Origin: Devosia sp. FKR38
GTDB taxonomy: Bacteria; Pseudomonadota; Alphaproteobacteria; Rhizobiales; Devosiaceae
NCBI RefSeq assembly: GCF_005222805.1
Contig: NZ_STGC01000005.1
Span: 1,899,651 to 1,963,650 of the forward strand
Length of the DNA stretch: 64,000 bases
Direction: 5' to 3'
In this document: piece by piece, positions 20,787 through 30,440 of the stretch
Position numbering within the stretch: the stretch's first letter is position 1
Layout of the letters: the number at the start of each line of letters is the position of its first letter
Notes under the pieces: generated by a model
Databases searched by the model: none
Told to the model about the DNA's origin: nothing
Seen by the model: the letters and a program-made list of their open reading frames with translations, nothing else
Position numbers and translations under genes: made by a program

Positions 20787-21116
20787 CTATTGGGCCACCT
20801 GGGCGCAGAAGCTGAAATCATCGCGCCCGCCCATCCAGCAACCCGGCTTGTCCGGCACAGGCACCAATTGCCCCAGCTCTTCCGGCCGCGACCCGGGCGC
20901 CGCATCGGGCGCCACCAGATAGCCCGCGCCCACGCCGTCTTCGATCAGGGCAAAGGAAAACACTTTGCCGTCCGGCAGCGCAAAGGTCAGCCCACTGCCA
21001 TCCAGCGCCACATCGCAATCAAACGCCGCCCCATCGCGCACCACGCACTGCCCCGGCGCAGCAAAAGCCGCCACCGCCATCGCGCCCCAAACCAGCGCGC
21101 CAACTACAAGTCTCAT
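20787..21116 (-). CDS. Small secreted four-cysteine protein, paralog of the 20305 gene
   Basis: 109-residue protein with a signal peptide ending near AAFAAPGQC. It has four Cys (GQCVV, FDCDV, PGCWM, SFCAQ) and an overall pattern parallel to the 107-residue neighbour. I chose the ATG at 21116 because it begins the signal peptide; the longer frame upstream runs into the ettA terminator. Function unknown. Confidence 0.65.
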   Translation of the reverse strand: MRLVVGALVWGAMAVAAFAAPGQCVVRDGAAFDCDVALDGSGLTFALPDGKVFSFALIEDGVGAGYLVAPDAAPGSRPEELGQLVPVPDKPGCWMGGRDDFSFCAQVAQ

Positions 21117-21135
21117 ACCGTCCCCACAGCATATC

Positions 21136-21162
21136 AAAAGGGCGGGCCCAGCGGACCCGCCC
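21136..21162 (-). terminator. ettA terminator
   Basis: On the minus strand GGGCGGG and CCCGCCC form a 7-bp stem with a 9-base loop, followed by TTTTGATAT. It begins 8 bases after the ettA stop. Confidence 0.75.
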
Positions 21163-21169
21163 GTGAACC

Positions 21170-22825
21170 TTAGCGCGTCAGCGGCTTGTATGTCGCGCGT
21201 TTTGGGTTGACCGCATCGGCGCCCAGGCGGCGGATCTTGTCGGCTTCGTAGTCGGCGAAATTGCCTTCGAACCATTCCACATGGCTGTTGCCCTCAAAGG
21301 CCAGCATATGGGTCGCCAGGCGATCGAGGAACATGCGATCGTGGCTGATGATCACGGCGCAGCCGGCGAATTCCTCCAGCGCCTCTTCCAGCGCGGCGAG
21401 GGTTTCGGTGTCGAGGTCATTGGTCGGTTCGTCGAGGAGCAGCACATTGCTGCCGCTCTTGAGCATCTTGGCCAGGTGCACGCGGTTGCGCTGCCCGCCC
21501 GAGAGATTGCCCACCTTCTGCTGCTGGTCGCCGCCCTTGAAGTTGAACGAGGACGTATAGGCGCGCGAGTTCACTTCGCGCTTGCCCAGCAGCAGGATTT
21601 CGTCGCCTTCCGAGATTTCTTCCCACACGGTCTTGTTGGGGTTGAGGCTATCGCGGCTCTGGTCGACATAGCCCAGCTGCACGCTGTCGGCGACGGTCAC
21701 CGTGCCGCTGTCAGGCTTTTCCTGCCCGGTCAGCATGCGGAACAGCGTGGTCTTGCCCGCGCCATTGGGGCCGATGATGCCCACGATGCCGCCCGGGGGC
21801 AGCTTGAAGGTGAGATTGTCGATCAGCAGGCGATCGCCATAGCTCTTGCTCAGGCCCTCGACGTCGATGACATTGTTGCCCAGGCGCTCGCCGGCCGGGA
21901 TGATGATCTGGGCAGTCGAGGACTGCGTGCGCGCCTCGTTGATCTTGACCAGTTCGTCATAGGCCTTAAGGCGCGCCTTGGACTTGGACTGGCGGGCCTG
22001 CGGGCTCTGGCCCATCCATTCGCGTTCGCGTTCCAGCACTTTGGCGCGCGCGGCGTCTTCGCTCTTTTCCTGGGCAAAGCGCTTGGCCTTGGCCGCCAGA
22101 TACGCCGAGTAATTGCCCTCATAGGGCACGCCGCGACCGCGATCGAGCTCGAGAATCCAGCCCGTCACATTGTCGAGGAAATAGCGGTCGTGGGTGATGA
22201 TCAGCACGGCGCCGGGGAATTCGCGCAGATGGCGTTCCAGCCACGACGTCGTCTCGGCGTCCAGATGGTTGGTCGGTTCGTCGAGCAGCAGCAGGTCGGG
22301 CTTGCTCAGCAGCAGCGCGCACAGCGCCACGCGGCGGCGTTCACCACCCGAGAGCTTGGTCACATCGGCATCGCCGGGCGGGCAGCCCAGCGCTTCCATG
22401 GCCACTTCCACCTGGCTTTCCAGGTCCCACAGGTTTTCCGCGTCGATCTGGTCCTGCAGCTTGGATGCCTCTTCGGCGGTCTCGTCCGAATACTCCATCA
22501 TCAGCTCGTTGTAGCGATCGACGACGGCCTTCTTTTCCTTGACGCCGGTCATGACATTGCCCAGCACGTTCAGCGCCGGATCAAGCTCGGGTTCCTGGCT
22601 CAGATAGCCCACCTTGGCGCCCTGGGCGGCCCAGGCTTCGCCCTGGAATTCGGTGTCGACGCCAGCCATGATCTTGAGCAGGGTCGATTTACCCGAGCCA
22701 TTGGGGCCTAGCACGCCGATCTTGGCATCGGGGTAGAAGCTGAGGTGGATGTTATCCAGCACCTTCTTGCCGCCGGCGTAAGCCTTGGACATTCCGGACA
22801 TGTGATAGATGAATTGGCGAGCCAT
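21170..22825 (-). CDS. ettA: EttA, energy-dependent translational throttle ABC-F ATPase
   Basis: 551-residue soluble ABC-F protein that binds the ribosomal E site and gates translation by ATP/ADP state in E. coli. Two ABC domains are visible: Walker A GPNGSGKST near residue 39 and GPNGAGKTT near 355, signatures LSGGERRR and LSGGQRNR, and Walker B LLLLDEPTNHLD and LLLDEPTNDLD. A linker of about 80 charged residues separates them. The ATG at 22825 (MARQFIYHM) gives the family's usual length; the frame open further upstream is not real coding. Confidence 0.96.
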   Translation of the reverse strand: MARQFIYHMSGMSKAYAGGKKVLDNIHLSFYPDAKIGVLGPNGSGKSTLLKIMAGVDTEFQGEAWAAQGAKVGYLSQEPELDPALNVLGNVMTGVKEKKAVVDRYNELMMEYSDETAEEASKLQDQIDAENLWDLESQVEVAMEALGCPPGDADVTKLSGGERRRVALCALLLSKPDLLLLDEPTNHLDAETTSWLERHLREFPGAVLIITHDRYFLDNVTGWILELDRGRGVPYEGNYSAYLAAKAKRFAQEKSEDAARAKVLEREREWMGQSPQARQSKSKARLKAYDELVKINEARTQSSTAQIIIPAGERLGNNVIDVEGLSKSYGDRLLIDNLTFKLPPGGIVGIIGPNGAGKTTLFRMLTGQEKPDSGTVTVADSVQLGYVDQSRDSLNPNKTVWEEISEGDEILLLGKREVNSRAYTSSFNFKGGDQQQKVGNLSGGQRNRVHLAKMLKSGSNVLLLDEPTNDLDTETLAALEEALEEFAGCAVIISHDRMFLDRLATHMLAFEGNSHVEWFEGNFADYEADKIRRLGADAVNPKRATYKPLTR

Positions 22826-23009
22826 GGGGCGCTGTCCTCGGCAGTGGGAGATTTGGGCCCGTATGTAGGGGATGCGGGCACGCAGAGCAACATGCTGCCG
22901 CACTCTTGCCGCATCCGCCGTCCTTTGTGCGCGCACTGACGCACAGGTGCTTTCCCAGGCGCCGCCAAAGCGTCTATTCAATCTGCGACTTTCCCGCGAG
23001 GCCCAGCCG

Positions 23010-24395
23010 ATGACCAGACCACTTGCCCGGGCGCTCAGCCTCGGCCTCATGCTTTGCCTGCCCACCATCGTCCATGCTGAATCGACGGTCGAGACCCCGG
23101 CCACCCAGGCCGCCGTCGCCGATGCCGCCATCAGCCATTTCTATCTCGATAACGGGCTCGAAGTCGTGGTCATCCCCGATCACCGCGCGCCGGTGGTCAC
23201 CCATATGGTCTGGTACAAGGTCGGCAGCGCCGACGAGCCGCCCGGCAAGTCCGGCATCGCCCATTTCCTCGAGCATCTGATGTTCAAGGGCACCGAGCGC
23301 CATCCCGCTGGCGAGCTCGACCGCGTGGTCGCCGGCCTCGGCGGCGAGACCAACGCCTTCACCACCAGCGACGTCACCGCCTATTTCCAGACCGTGCCCG
23401 CCGATGCGCTGGCGTCCATGATGGATTTCGAGGCCGACCGCATGCGTGGCCTGCTGCTCACCGATGCCGTGGTCGATTCCGAGCGCAAGGTGGTGCTCGA
23501 AGAGCGCAGCCTGCGCATCGATGGCAGTCCCCAGGCGCTGCTGGGCGAGGAAACCGCCGCCACGCTCTACCAGAACCACCCCTATCGCATCCCCACCATC
23601 GGCTGGCGGCATGAGATGGAACAGCTCAACCGCACCGACGCGCTGGCCTTCTATCAGCAGTATTATGCCCCCAATAACGCCGTGCTGGTCGTCGCCGGCG
23701 ATGTCGATGCCGACACCGTGCGCAGTCTCGCCGAAACCACCTACGGGAAGGTCGCGCGCGGCCCCGATCTGCCGCCGCGCATCCGCCCGTCCGAGCCGAC
23801 CCACGACACCCAGCGCACCGTGACCCTGCGCGATCCGCGCGTCAGCGTCCCCAGCTTCACCCGCGCCTGGGTCGTCCCCTCCTATCTCACCGCCGCACCC
23901 GGCGAGGCCGAAGCGCTCGATCTGCTGTCGGAAATCCTCGGCGGCGGCACGCGCAGCCGCTTCTACCAGGAGATCGTGGTCAAGACCGGCACCGCCGCCC
24001 AGGCCGGCGCCTACTACAATGGCGGCAGCATCGACCCCAATTCCTTCTCGCTCTATGGCGCGCCGCAGGGTGACCATACCCTCGCCAAGGTGGAAACCGC
24101 CGTTGATGCACAGGTCGCCCGGCTGATCGCCGATGGCGTCACGCCCAAGGAGCTCGACGCCGCCAAGGCCCGCTTCCTGCGCAACATGGTTTTCGCCCAG
24201 GACGCCCAGGCCAGCATGGCCAATATCTATGGCGGCGAACTGGCCGTTGGCGGCACGGTGGAAGACATTGCCGAATGGCCCGACCGCATCCGCGCCGTCA
24301 CCCCCGAACAGGTGCAGGCCGTCGCCGCCAAATATCTCGACCCATCCATCGCCGTGACCAGCTATCTGCTGCCGCCCGCCACCGGAGCGCAATAA
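23010..24395 (+). CDS. M16 zinc metalloprotease, catalytic subunit
   Basis: 461-residue periplasmic M16 peptidase. Signal peptide at about residues 1-23 (IVHAES). The inverted zinc motif HFLEH near residue 85, followed about 76 residues later by a conserved Glu region ([10 protein letters not shown]), shows an active enzyme of the PqqL/processing-peptidase-like group. It is followed after 3 bases by an M16 paralog without the zinc site, the common two-subunit arrangement. Divergent from ettA across 184 bases. Confidence 0.93.
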   Translation: MTRPLARALSLGLMLCLPTIVHAESTVETPATQAAVADAAISHFYLDNGLEVVVIPDHRAPVVTHMVWYKVGSADEPPGKSGIAHFLEHLMFKGTERHPAGELDRVVAGLGGETNAFTTSDVTAYFQTVPADALASMMDFEADRMRGLLLTDAVVDSERKVVLEERSLRIDGSPQALLGEETAATLYQNHPYRIPTIGWRHEMEQLNRTDALAFYQQYYAPNNAVLVVAGDVDADTVRSLAETTYGKVARGPDLPPRIRPSEPTHDTQRTVTLRDPRVSVPSFTRAWVVPSYLTAAPGEAEALDLLSEILGGGTRSRFYQEIVVKTGTAAQAGAYYNGGSIDPNSFSLYGAPQGDHTLAKVETAVDAQVARLIADGVTPKELDAAKARFLRNMVFAQDAQASMANIYGGELAVGGTVEDIAEWPDRIRAVTPEQVQAVAAKYLDPSIAVTSYLLPPATGAQ

Positions 24396-24398
24396 GCC

Positions 24399-25718
24399 AT
24401 GACCATCAGCCCCCTGCTCCGCCGCCCGCTGGCCGCCATCGCCACCCTGGGCATCAGCCTGCTCATGCTGCTGCCGGCCCAGGCCGAAGTGGTGTTTCAG
24501 GACATCACCTCCCCCGCCGGCGTCAAAGCCTGGCTGGTGGAAGATTATGCCGTGCCCATCGTCACCATCCGCTTCGCCTTCGAGGGCGGCACCACCCAGG
24601 ACCCCATGGGCAAGGAGGGTCTGACCACGCTGATGACCGCCCTGTTCGACGAGGGCGCCGGCGACATGGACAGCGACACCTTCCAGATCGCGCTCGACGA
24701 TGCCGGCGCCGAAATGGGCTTTGCCGCCGATGCCGACACCACTTTTGGTTCGATGCGCATGCTGGCCGACCAGCGCGACGCCGCCGTGGCCCTGCTCAAG
24801 CTGGCCATCGAAAGCCCGCGCTTTGACCAGAACCCCATCGACCGCATGCGGGCCCAGCTCATCACCGGCATCAATGCCGCCGCGCAGGATCCCAATACCG
24901 CTGCGCAACTGCAATGGGGCAAGGCGCTCTATGGCGACCATCCCTATGCCCGCCGCAGCCAGGGCACGGTGGACAGCCTGATGACCGCCACCGCCGAGGA
25001 TCTGCGCGCCCAGCACAAGGCCATCTTTGCCCGCGGCAAGCTGTCGGTCGGCATTGTCGGCGCCATCAGCGCCGATGACGCCAAGGCCATGCTCGATACG
25101 CTCTTCGCCAATCTGCCCGCCGAGCCCAGCCTCAAGCCTGTCGCCGATATCGCTCCCAATCTGGGCCAGGATCTGCGCGTCGACTACAAGCTGCCGCAGA
25201 CCTCGATCTTCATGGCCTTCCCCAGCGTCGCCCGCAGCGATCCCAATTACTTCGCTACCGTGCTGATGGCGCAGATCCTGGGCGGCGATACCTTCCAGTC
25301 GCGCCTCACCAGCGAAGTGCGCGAAAAGCGTGGCCTCACCTATGGCATCAGCGCCTCCATGGTCGGCTTCGAGCACAGCCAGTCGCTGCTGATCTCCACC
25401 GCCACCAGCGCCGACCGCGCCCCCGAAACGCTCCAGGTCATCCAGGATGTCATTGCCGATCTTGTCGCCAATGGCCCCACCGAGGACGAGCTGGCCGACG
25501 CCAAACGTTACATTATCGGCTCCTATCCGATCAGCGAGCTGAGCTCCTCCTCTGCCATCGCCAATACGCTGGTGGGCCTGCAGATGCGCGACCTGGGCAT
25601 CGACTACGTCAGCCGCCGCGTCGATCTCATCAACGCGGTCACGTCAGCCGACGTCAAAGCCGCCGCCGAGCGCCTGCTGAGCATCAAGCCAACCATCATG
25701 CAGGTGGGCCCAGCGTAG
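24399..25718 (+). CDS. M16-family protein without zinc site, partner subunit
   Basis: 439-residue paralog of the upstream protease with its own signal peptide (about 1-29, PAQAE). Where the active copy has HFLEH, this one reads LMTALFDEGAGD, so zinc ligands are absent. The C-terminal half keeps the R/Y substrate region (REKRGLTYGISA). It is expected to form a heterodimeric chamber with the active subunit, by analogy to mitochondrial and other bacterial M16B pairs. The stop codon lies inside a tandem hairpin repeat. Confidence 0.92.
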   Translation: MTISPLLRRPLAAIATLGISLLMLLPAQAEVVFQDITSPAGVKAWLVEDYAVPIVTIRFAFEGGTTQDPMGKEGLTTLMTALFDEGAGDMDSDTFQIALDDAGAEMGFAADADTTFGSMRMLADQRDAAVALLKLAIESPRFDQNPIDRMRAQLITGINAAAQDPNTAAQLQWGKALYGDHPYARRSQGTVDSLMTATAEDLRAQHKAIFARGKLSVGIVGAISADDAKAMLDTLFANLPAEPSLKPVADIAPNLGQDLRVDYKLPQTSIFMAFPSVARSDPNYFATVLMAQILGGDTFQSRLTSEVREKRGLTYGISASMVGFEHSQSLLISTATSADRAPETLQVIQDVIADLVANGPTEDELADAKRYIIGSYPISELSSSSAIANTLVGLQMRDLGIDYVSRRVDLINAVTSADVKAAAERLLSIKPTIMQVGPA

Positions 25719-25798
25719 CGCCCACAGGGCGCTATCGCAGCGTAGCGCCCAGCGGGCGCTATCGCGACGTCGCAGCGCAGCGCCCTCTGGGCGCTGTC
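25711..25798. repeat. Three tandem 27-bp hairpin units overlapping a stop codon
   Basis: Units at 25711-25737, 25738-25764 and 25772-25798 each read CAGCG(T/C)AGCGCCC, 2-3 variable bases, GGGCGCT(A/G)TCG. Each unit folds into a hairpin (AGCGCCC with GGGCGCT). The first unit supplies the TAG stop of the M16 partner gene. They may act as transcription barrier or mRNA 3' protection. Confidence 0.7.
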
Positions 25799-25903
25799 GC
25801 TCCCCACCCCAGCCCAGCGCCAACCCGCCCCAAACACCCGGCCAGCTTGCTGCGCTGCCGGCCGGGTGCTAGCACTTTGCCAGTGGCACACTGGGGGGTG
25901 AGC

Positions 25904-26836
25904 ATGGGCGGACCGGCACGCGATTGGGTTGAAATGAGCGGGGCCGATGAGCCCGCCAAATTCGCCCGGCAAGCCGAGCTGATCCGCACGGCCCACCAAT
26001 TGACCAACCAGCGCCATGGCAAGGGCCGCTTTCTCCACCGCAAGCCCATTCTCGGCGCCGCCGCGCGCCTCGACGTGCTGCCCAACCTGCCGCCGGAAGC
26101 CAGCCACGGCGTCTTTGCCACGCCGGGATCGCACGAGGCGCTGGTGCGCCTCTCCAATGGCAGCTTTGACATCCAGGCCAATACCAAGCCCGATATCCAT
26201 GGCTTTGCCCTGCGCATTCTGGGTGTCGCCGGGCCAGGCGCCTTGGGGCCGGCCACGGATCATCAGGATTTCCTGCTGATCAACCACGACCGCTTCAACG
26301 CCATCGATAGCGACAGCTTCGTCGAATTTGCCACGCTTGCCGCAGACAACCAGGCCAAGGCCCTGTGGACCCTGCTCCGTCGCCACGGCCTGGGCGGCCT
26401 GCTCGCGCGCCTCAAGGATTTGCAGCAGACCATGGGCAAGCCCTTTGCCGGCTATGGCGCCGAGACCTTCAACACCGTCTCCCCCCATGCCATCGGCCCC
26501 TATGCCGCCCGCGTGCTGATTACGCCGGAAACCACCGCCGCCATGCAGGGCAAGGACCCCGGCGCTGACATCGCGCAAAAGCTCGCCGCCGGCCCGATCC
26601 ACTATGCCGTCCAGCTGCAGTTCTACACCGATCCCAAAGCCACCCCGATTGAGGATCATCGCGTGGTCTGGTCCGGCCCGTTGCTCACCGTGGCGCGGCT
26701 GACCCTGCTGGCGCCGGCCGATGTCGAGACCCTGCAGTTCGACCCCTGGGGCGGCCTGGCTGACCATCGCCCGCTGGGCGAGATCATGCGGGCCCGCAAA
26801 GCCGCCTATCGCGCCAGCCAGCTCGCCCGGTCGTAG
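25904..26836 (+). CDS. Catalase-like domain protein
   Basis: 310-residue protein of the catalase-related family (small, KatE-fold heme proteins). The N-terminal region has GRFLHRKPILGAAARL, then SHGVFATPGSHEALVRLSNGSFD and IHGFALRILGV, which follow the catalase pattern of F-A-x-x-G followed by RFSN/G and K/H-D-x-R-G, with substitutions. It is far shorter than true catalases, and full activity is doubtful. It has no signal peptide. The start is uncertain: ATG at 25904 follows a G-rich box; ATG at 25934 is another choice. Confidence 0.75.
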   Translation: MGGPARDWVEMSGADEPAKFARQAELIRTAHQLTNQRHGKGRFLHRKPILGAAARLDVLPNLPPEASHGVFATPGSHEALVRLSNGSFDIQANTKPDIHGFALRILGVAGPGALGPATDHQDFLLINHDRFNAIDSDSFVEFATLAADNQAKALWTLLRRHGLGGLLARLKDLQQTMGKPFAGYGAETFNTVSPHAIGPYAARVLITPETTAAMQGKDPGADIAQKLAAGPIHYAVQLQFYTDPKATPIEDHRVVWSGPLLTVARLTLLAPADVETLQFDPWGGLADHRPLGEIMRARKAAYRASQLARS

Positions 26837-26848
26837 CCGCAGGCGCCG

Positions 26849-27538
26849 CTAGGCGCCCGTGGCAATCTCGTCCAGCAGCCACTTACCCACCGGCCAGGTG
26901 GCCGTGAAATGCCGCACGCAGACATCGGCAAAGTCGGGCTCCAGCGCCGCGCTCGCCGGCAGCGTGATCCCCGCCGTCAGCCCCTCGTAGAGCAGGAACT
27001 CGGCGCGATCCTCCGGCGCCTCGAAGCCCCGCGGCATGCGCTGCCGCGTCTTTTCGCCAATTTGGTAGTCGCCATTGGCCCGCACTTGCGCCACCGCCGC
27101 CACCAGCGCCTTGCCCGAGCGGGGCAGCACCACGGCATGGCGGAACGATTCCAGCGTCTCGGGCATCAAACCATGCATGCCCGTGCCCAGTTGCACACTG
27201 TCCGGCCGCAGCCGGAACCAGAAGCCCGGCGCGTCCCAGCTGCGCTTCTCCCCGTGCCAGAACCACAGGTCCAGATGGTCCTTATAGGGCCGCTTGTCCT
27301 TGGAGAAGCGAACGTCGCGATTGATGCGCGACAGCGAGCCATTGATTTTCGGCGCAAACTGCAGGCTGGGCGAAATCGCCTTGAGCCGCGGCCCCACGGC
27401 CTCGACAAAAGCCCGCCCTGCCGCCACATAGCCGCGCTCATAAAGGTCGCGATTGGCCTCGAACCAGGCCTTGTCATTGTGCGCCGTTATGCCGCTCAGA
27501 AAATCCAGCGTCGCCTGGGTAAAGATCGGCGTGCTCAT
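26849..27538 (-). CDS. DUF2461 (TIGR02453) family protein
   Basis: 229-residue soluble protein of the DUF2461 family, function unknown. The conserved blocks are present: TLDFLSGITAHNDKAWFEANRDLYE at the start, SRINRDVRFSKDKRPYKDHL in the middle and FWFRLRPDSVQLGTGMHG. Its start overlaps the stop of the molybdopterin oxidoreductase by 4 bases (ATGA), so the two are translationally coupled. That coupling is the only clue to its role. Confidence 0.85.
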   Translation of the reverse strand: MSTPIFTQATLDFLSGITAHNDKAWFEANRDLYERGYVAAGRAFVEAVGPRLKAISPSLQFAPKINGSLSRINRDVRFSKDKRPYKDHLDLWFWHGEKRSWDAPGFWFRLRPDSVQLGTGMHGLMPETLESFRHAVVLPRSGKALVAAVAQVRANGDYQIGEKTRQRMPRGFEAPEDRAEFLLYEGLTAGITLPASAALEPDFADVCVRHFTATWPVGKWLLDEIATGA

Positions 27539-29706
27539 GCCAGCTCCACCCGCACCGCCACCGATTTGAACGCCGGCGTCTTGCTGCGCGGGTCCACCGC
27601 CGTGCCCACCAGCACATTGGCCTCCGGATAATAGGCCATGGCGCTGCCGCGCGGCAGGTCGAACGCCGTGGCCACCGCTTTCATCCGCCCTACCTCCGAT
27701 GCCAGCGTCACCGCCTGACCCTCGCTGATGCCCATGCCTGCCATGTCCTGGGCATTGAGGAACACCGCGTGCCGCCCGGCCCCGCCGCGATAGCTGTCGC
27801 TGTCCTCATAGATGATGGTGTTGAACTGGCCCTCGCTGCGCACCGTTGCCAGCGTCAGCGTGGTCGGCGCCATTTCGGGCAATGGCGTGATCACCAGATG
27901 CGCCTTGCCGTCTACCGTGCCGAATTCGGGCGTGTGCATCACGCGATGCTTGATGTGGAATTCCTTCTTGGCCACGTCGATATCGGCCAGCTCTTCGAGC
28001 CCCGGCACAATCGCCGCAATAGCGTCACGCACCTTGGCATGGGCGCTGAACGCCTTGAACGCGATCGGCGAATTGGGCATCAGCCGCTGTCCCAGCTCGC
28101 CCAGGATCCAGCTTTCCGGCCGCACATTGTCCAGCCGTACAATGCCGCCGTCGCTCAGCCGCACATAGTTGAACATCGATTCCTGCGTGGTGGGCTCCCA
28201 CTCCTCGTCGCGCGCCGTCACCGGCAGGATCAGCACCTCGCCATCGCCCAGCCCATGCACATGGCCCATGTTGAGCGTGGTCGTCAAAAACAGCTTGAAG
28301 CCGATGGCACCCATCGCCCGATTGGCAAAGCCGGTGTCCGGCGTCGCGCCCCACAGATTGCCGCCCATGATCACGGCGCTATCGATCTCGCCGACGTCCG
28401 CCGCCTTGAGGCAGGCCATGGTGTCCATGCCCTTGGGCTCGGGAAACCGCACCCCGAACGCCGCTTCCATCTTGGCCAGCACATCCTTGGCCAGCACCGG
28501 CTTGACCCCGATGGTGCCGATCCCCTGCACATTGGAATGCCCGCGCAATGGCAACAGCCCGGCAAAGCGCTTGCCCACCATGCCGCGCAGCACCGCCAGA
28601 TTGGCAATGGCCTCCACATTGGCCACGCCGTGCAAATGATGCGTCATGCCCATGCCCCAGGCAAACACGGCATGCTTGGCCCGCCCATATTGCCGCGCCA
28701 GATGGGTGATCGCCTCCCGGCTCACGCCACAGGCGGCAACAATCACCTCCCAGCCCAACCCATCGAGGTCCGCCCGGAACGCGTCAAAGCCCGTGACATG
28801 GCTGGCGATGAACGCCTTGTCCTCCAGCCCCAGTTCCAGCACAGCCTTGGCGATGCCCTTGAGCAGGGCAATGTCGCTGCCGATGCGCGGCTGGCAATAG
28901 TCCGAGGCGATCTCGCTACCGCCCTTGAGCATCGAGCTCGGCGACTTGGGCACTGCGAACTTGACCAGGCCCGGCTCCTTGGCCGGATTGATCACAATCA
29001 CCTGCCCGCCCCGCTCGCGGCAGTTCTTGAGCATGTGGATGAAGCGCGGATGGTTCGACGACGGATTGGCCCCGATCACAAAGATCAGATCGGCCCCGGT
29101 CAGATCCTCCAGCTCCACGCTCGACGTACCCTTGCCAATGGTCGTGGCCAGCCCTTCGCTGGTCGCCTGGTGGCAGTAGTAGGAGCAGTTGTTGACATTG
29201 TTGGTGCCATAGGCCCGCGCCAGCAGCTGGAACAGGAACCCCGCCTCATTGGACGAGCGCCCCGACGAATAAAAGAAACTCCGCTGCGGATCGGTCGCGC
29301 CCAGCCGCTGGCTGGCATGGCTCAGGGCAAAGTCCCAGTCCACAGGCCGATAGCGGTCGCTGCCCCTGGCCTTGAACAGCGGCGTATTGAGCCGCCCGAG
29401 CTGCTCCATCTCGCGCCCGGTCAGCGCCTGGAAATCCTCCAGCTCATGCTCGAACAGCGCTTCGGGAATGCCCCGCTGCGTATCGCTCGATTGCGCCTGC
29501 ACGCTCTTGTTGCAGACCGAGGGGAATTCATCGAGCTCATTGGTCATGCCGCCACGCTGCCCGCCCATGCCATAGGCACAGGCCTTGCAGGCATTCTTGG
29601 ACGTCAAGGCCTTGGCGGCCTTGCCCACGCCCATGCGGCCAATGGTGGCCAGGGTATAAAGAACCTTCTTGGGCCCGCCGCCCACGATCTGGCTGGTATC
29701 GGCCAA
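27535..29706 (-). CDS. FdhF/YdeP-family molybdopterin oxidoreductase
   Basis: About 723-residue molybdopterin-dependent oxidoreductase of the YdeP type (often labelled formate dehydrogenase-like). Near the N-terminus CKACAYGMGGQRGG replaces the usual four-Cys Fe-S motif, so only a partial cluster site is seen. The cofactor-binding blocks GRSSNEAGFLFQLLAR, IFVIGANPSSNHPR and AWGMGMTHH are clear, and the C-terminal cap has DSYRGGAG. No signal peptide, so it is cytosolic. I favour a TTG start at 29706 with GAGGAG 7 bases upstream; ATG codons at 29733 and 29760 lack a good site. The electron partner and substrate are unknown. Confidence 0.88.
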   Translation of the reverse strand: MADTSQIVGGGPKKVLYTLATIGRMGVGKAAKALTSKNACKACAYGMGGQRGGMTNELDEFPSVCNKSVQAQSSDTQRGIPEALFEHELEDFQALTGREMEQLGRLNTPLFKARGSDRYRPVDWDFALSHASQRLGATDPQRSFFYSSGRSSNEAGFLFQLLARAYGTNNVNNCSYYCHQATSEGLATTIGKGTSSVELEDLTGADLIFVIGANPSSNHPRFIHMLKNCRERGGQVIVINPAKEPGLVKFAVPKSPSSMLKGGSEIASDYCQPRIGSDIALLKGIAKAVLELGLEDKAFIASHVTGFDAFRADLDGLGWEVIVAACGVSREAITHLARQYGRAKHAVFAWGMGMTHHLHGVANVEAIANLAVLRGMVGKRFAGLLPLRGHSNVQGIGTIGVKPVLAKDVLAKMEAAFGVRFPEPKGMDTMACLKAADVGEIDSAVIMGGNLWGATPDTGFANRAMGAIGFKLFLTTTLNMGHVHGLGDGEVLILPVTARDEEWEPTTQESMFNYVRLSDGGIVRLDNVRPESWILGELGQRLMPNSPIAFKAFSAHAKVRDAIAAIVPGLEELADIDVAKKEFHIKHRVMHTPEFGTVDGKAHLVITPLPEMAPTTLTLATVRSEGQFNTIIYEDSDSYRGGAGRHAVFLNAQDMAGMGISEGQAVTLASEVGRMKAVATAFDLPRGSAMAYYPEANVLVGTAVDPRSKTPAFKSVAVRVELA

Positions 29707-29882
29707 GACTGCACTCCTCGCAACGCGGCCCATTCTTGCGACCGCCCTGCCGACAAGCAAGCCAAATCGCCGCCCGGCGCATCAATGTCCTGATCTGTCC
29801 GCCATTGGTCCGCTCCTGGCCTTGTTGGCCTTTGAATGCAGGCCGATACTCATGCTATCAATTGCATAGGCTGGAACACAAA

Positions 29883-30440
29883 ATGTCCGACACTGCCCTT
29901 CTCGTCATCGATGCCCAGGAATCCTTCCGCCAGCGGCCGAACTGGTTCGAGGTCGACCCCACCACCTACTTCGCCCGCCAGCAGGCGCTGATCGATGGCG
30001 CCCGGGCCAAGGGCCACCGCATCGTCCGCGTGCTGCACACGGCGCCCGAGGGCATTTTCGCGCTGGCCTCCGGCTTCGTCCGCCCGCTGGCCGAGCTGGT
30101 CTATGAGCCCGATGTCACCATCTACAAGAGCCGCCATTCCGCTCTCGTGGGCGCCGATCTGCCCGTCTGGCTGACCCAGAACGCCATTGGCCGCCTCATC
30201 ATCTCGGGCATTCGCACCGAGCAATGCTGCGAAACCACCACCCGCCATGCCTCCGACATGGGCTGGAGCGTCGACTTCGTCGCCGAGGCCACCCACACCA
30301 CGTTGCTGACCGATGCCACCGGCCACACCTGGACGGTTGACGAGCTCAAGGCCCGCACCGCCGCGGTGCTGGACGGGCGCTTTGCCCGCGTCACCACCGT
30401 CGAGGGCGCCCTCGCCGGCCCTGAGCGCGCCGCCGCATGA
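29883..30440 (+). CDS. Isochorismatase-family cysteine hydrolase
   Basis: 185-residue cysteine hydrolase of the isochorismatase superfamily. Catalytic Asp is in LLVIDAQESF (residue 10), Lys in IYKSRHSALVG (near 82) and the nucleophile Cys in SGIRTEQCCETTTRHA (near 117). Substrate unknown; relatives act on nicotinamide, N-carbamoyl compounds or isochorismate. It overlaps the regulator gene by 4 bases (ATGA), which makes that regulator its likely controller. Confidence 0.88.
   Translation: MSDTALLVIDAQESFRQRPNWFEVDPTTYFARQQALIDGARAKGHRIVRVLHTAPEGIFALASGFVRPLAELVYEPDVTIYKSRHSALVGADLPVWLTQNAIGRLIISGIRTEQCCETTTRHASDMGWSVDFVAEATHTTLLTDATGHTWTVDELKARTAAVLDGRFARVTTVEGALAGPERAAA

Noticed and set aside
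20787..21275. 162-residue version of the small Cys protein
   Set aside because: The first 53 residues come from the ettA terminator and 3' end; the signal peptide begins at 21116.
21170..23131. EttA with a 102-residue N-terminal extension
   Set aside because: The extension has no ABC-F similarity and covers the divergent promoter region; MARQFIYHM at 22825 is the family start.
22974..25376. 800-residue minus-strand frame
   Set aside because: Antisense of the two M16 genes; Gly/His-rich shadow of GC-rich codons.
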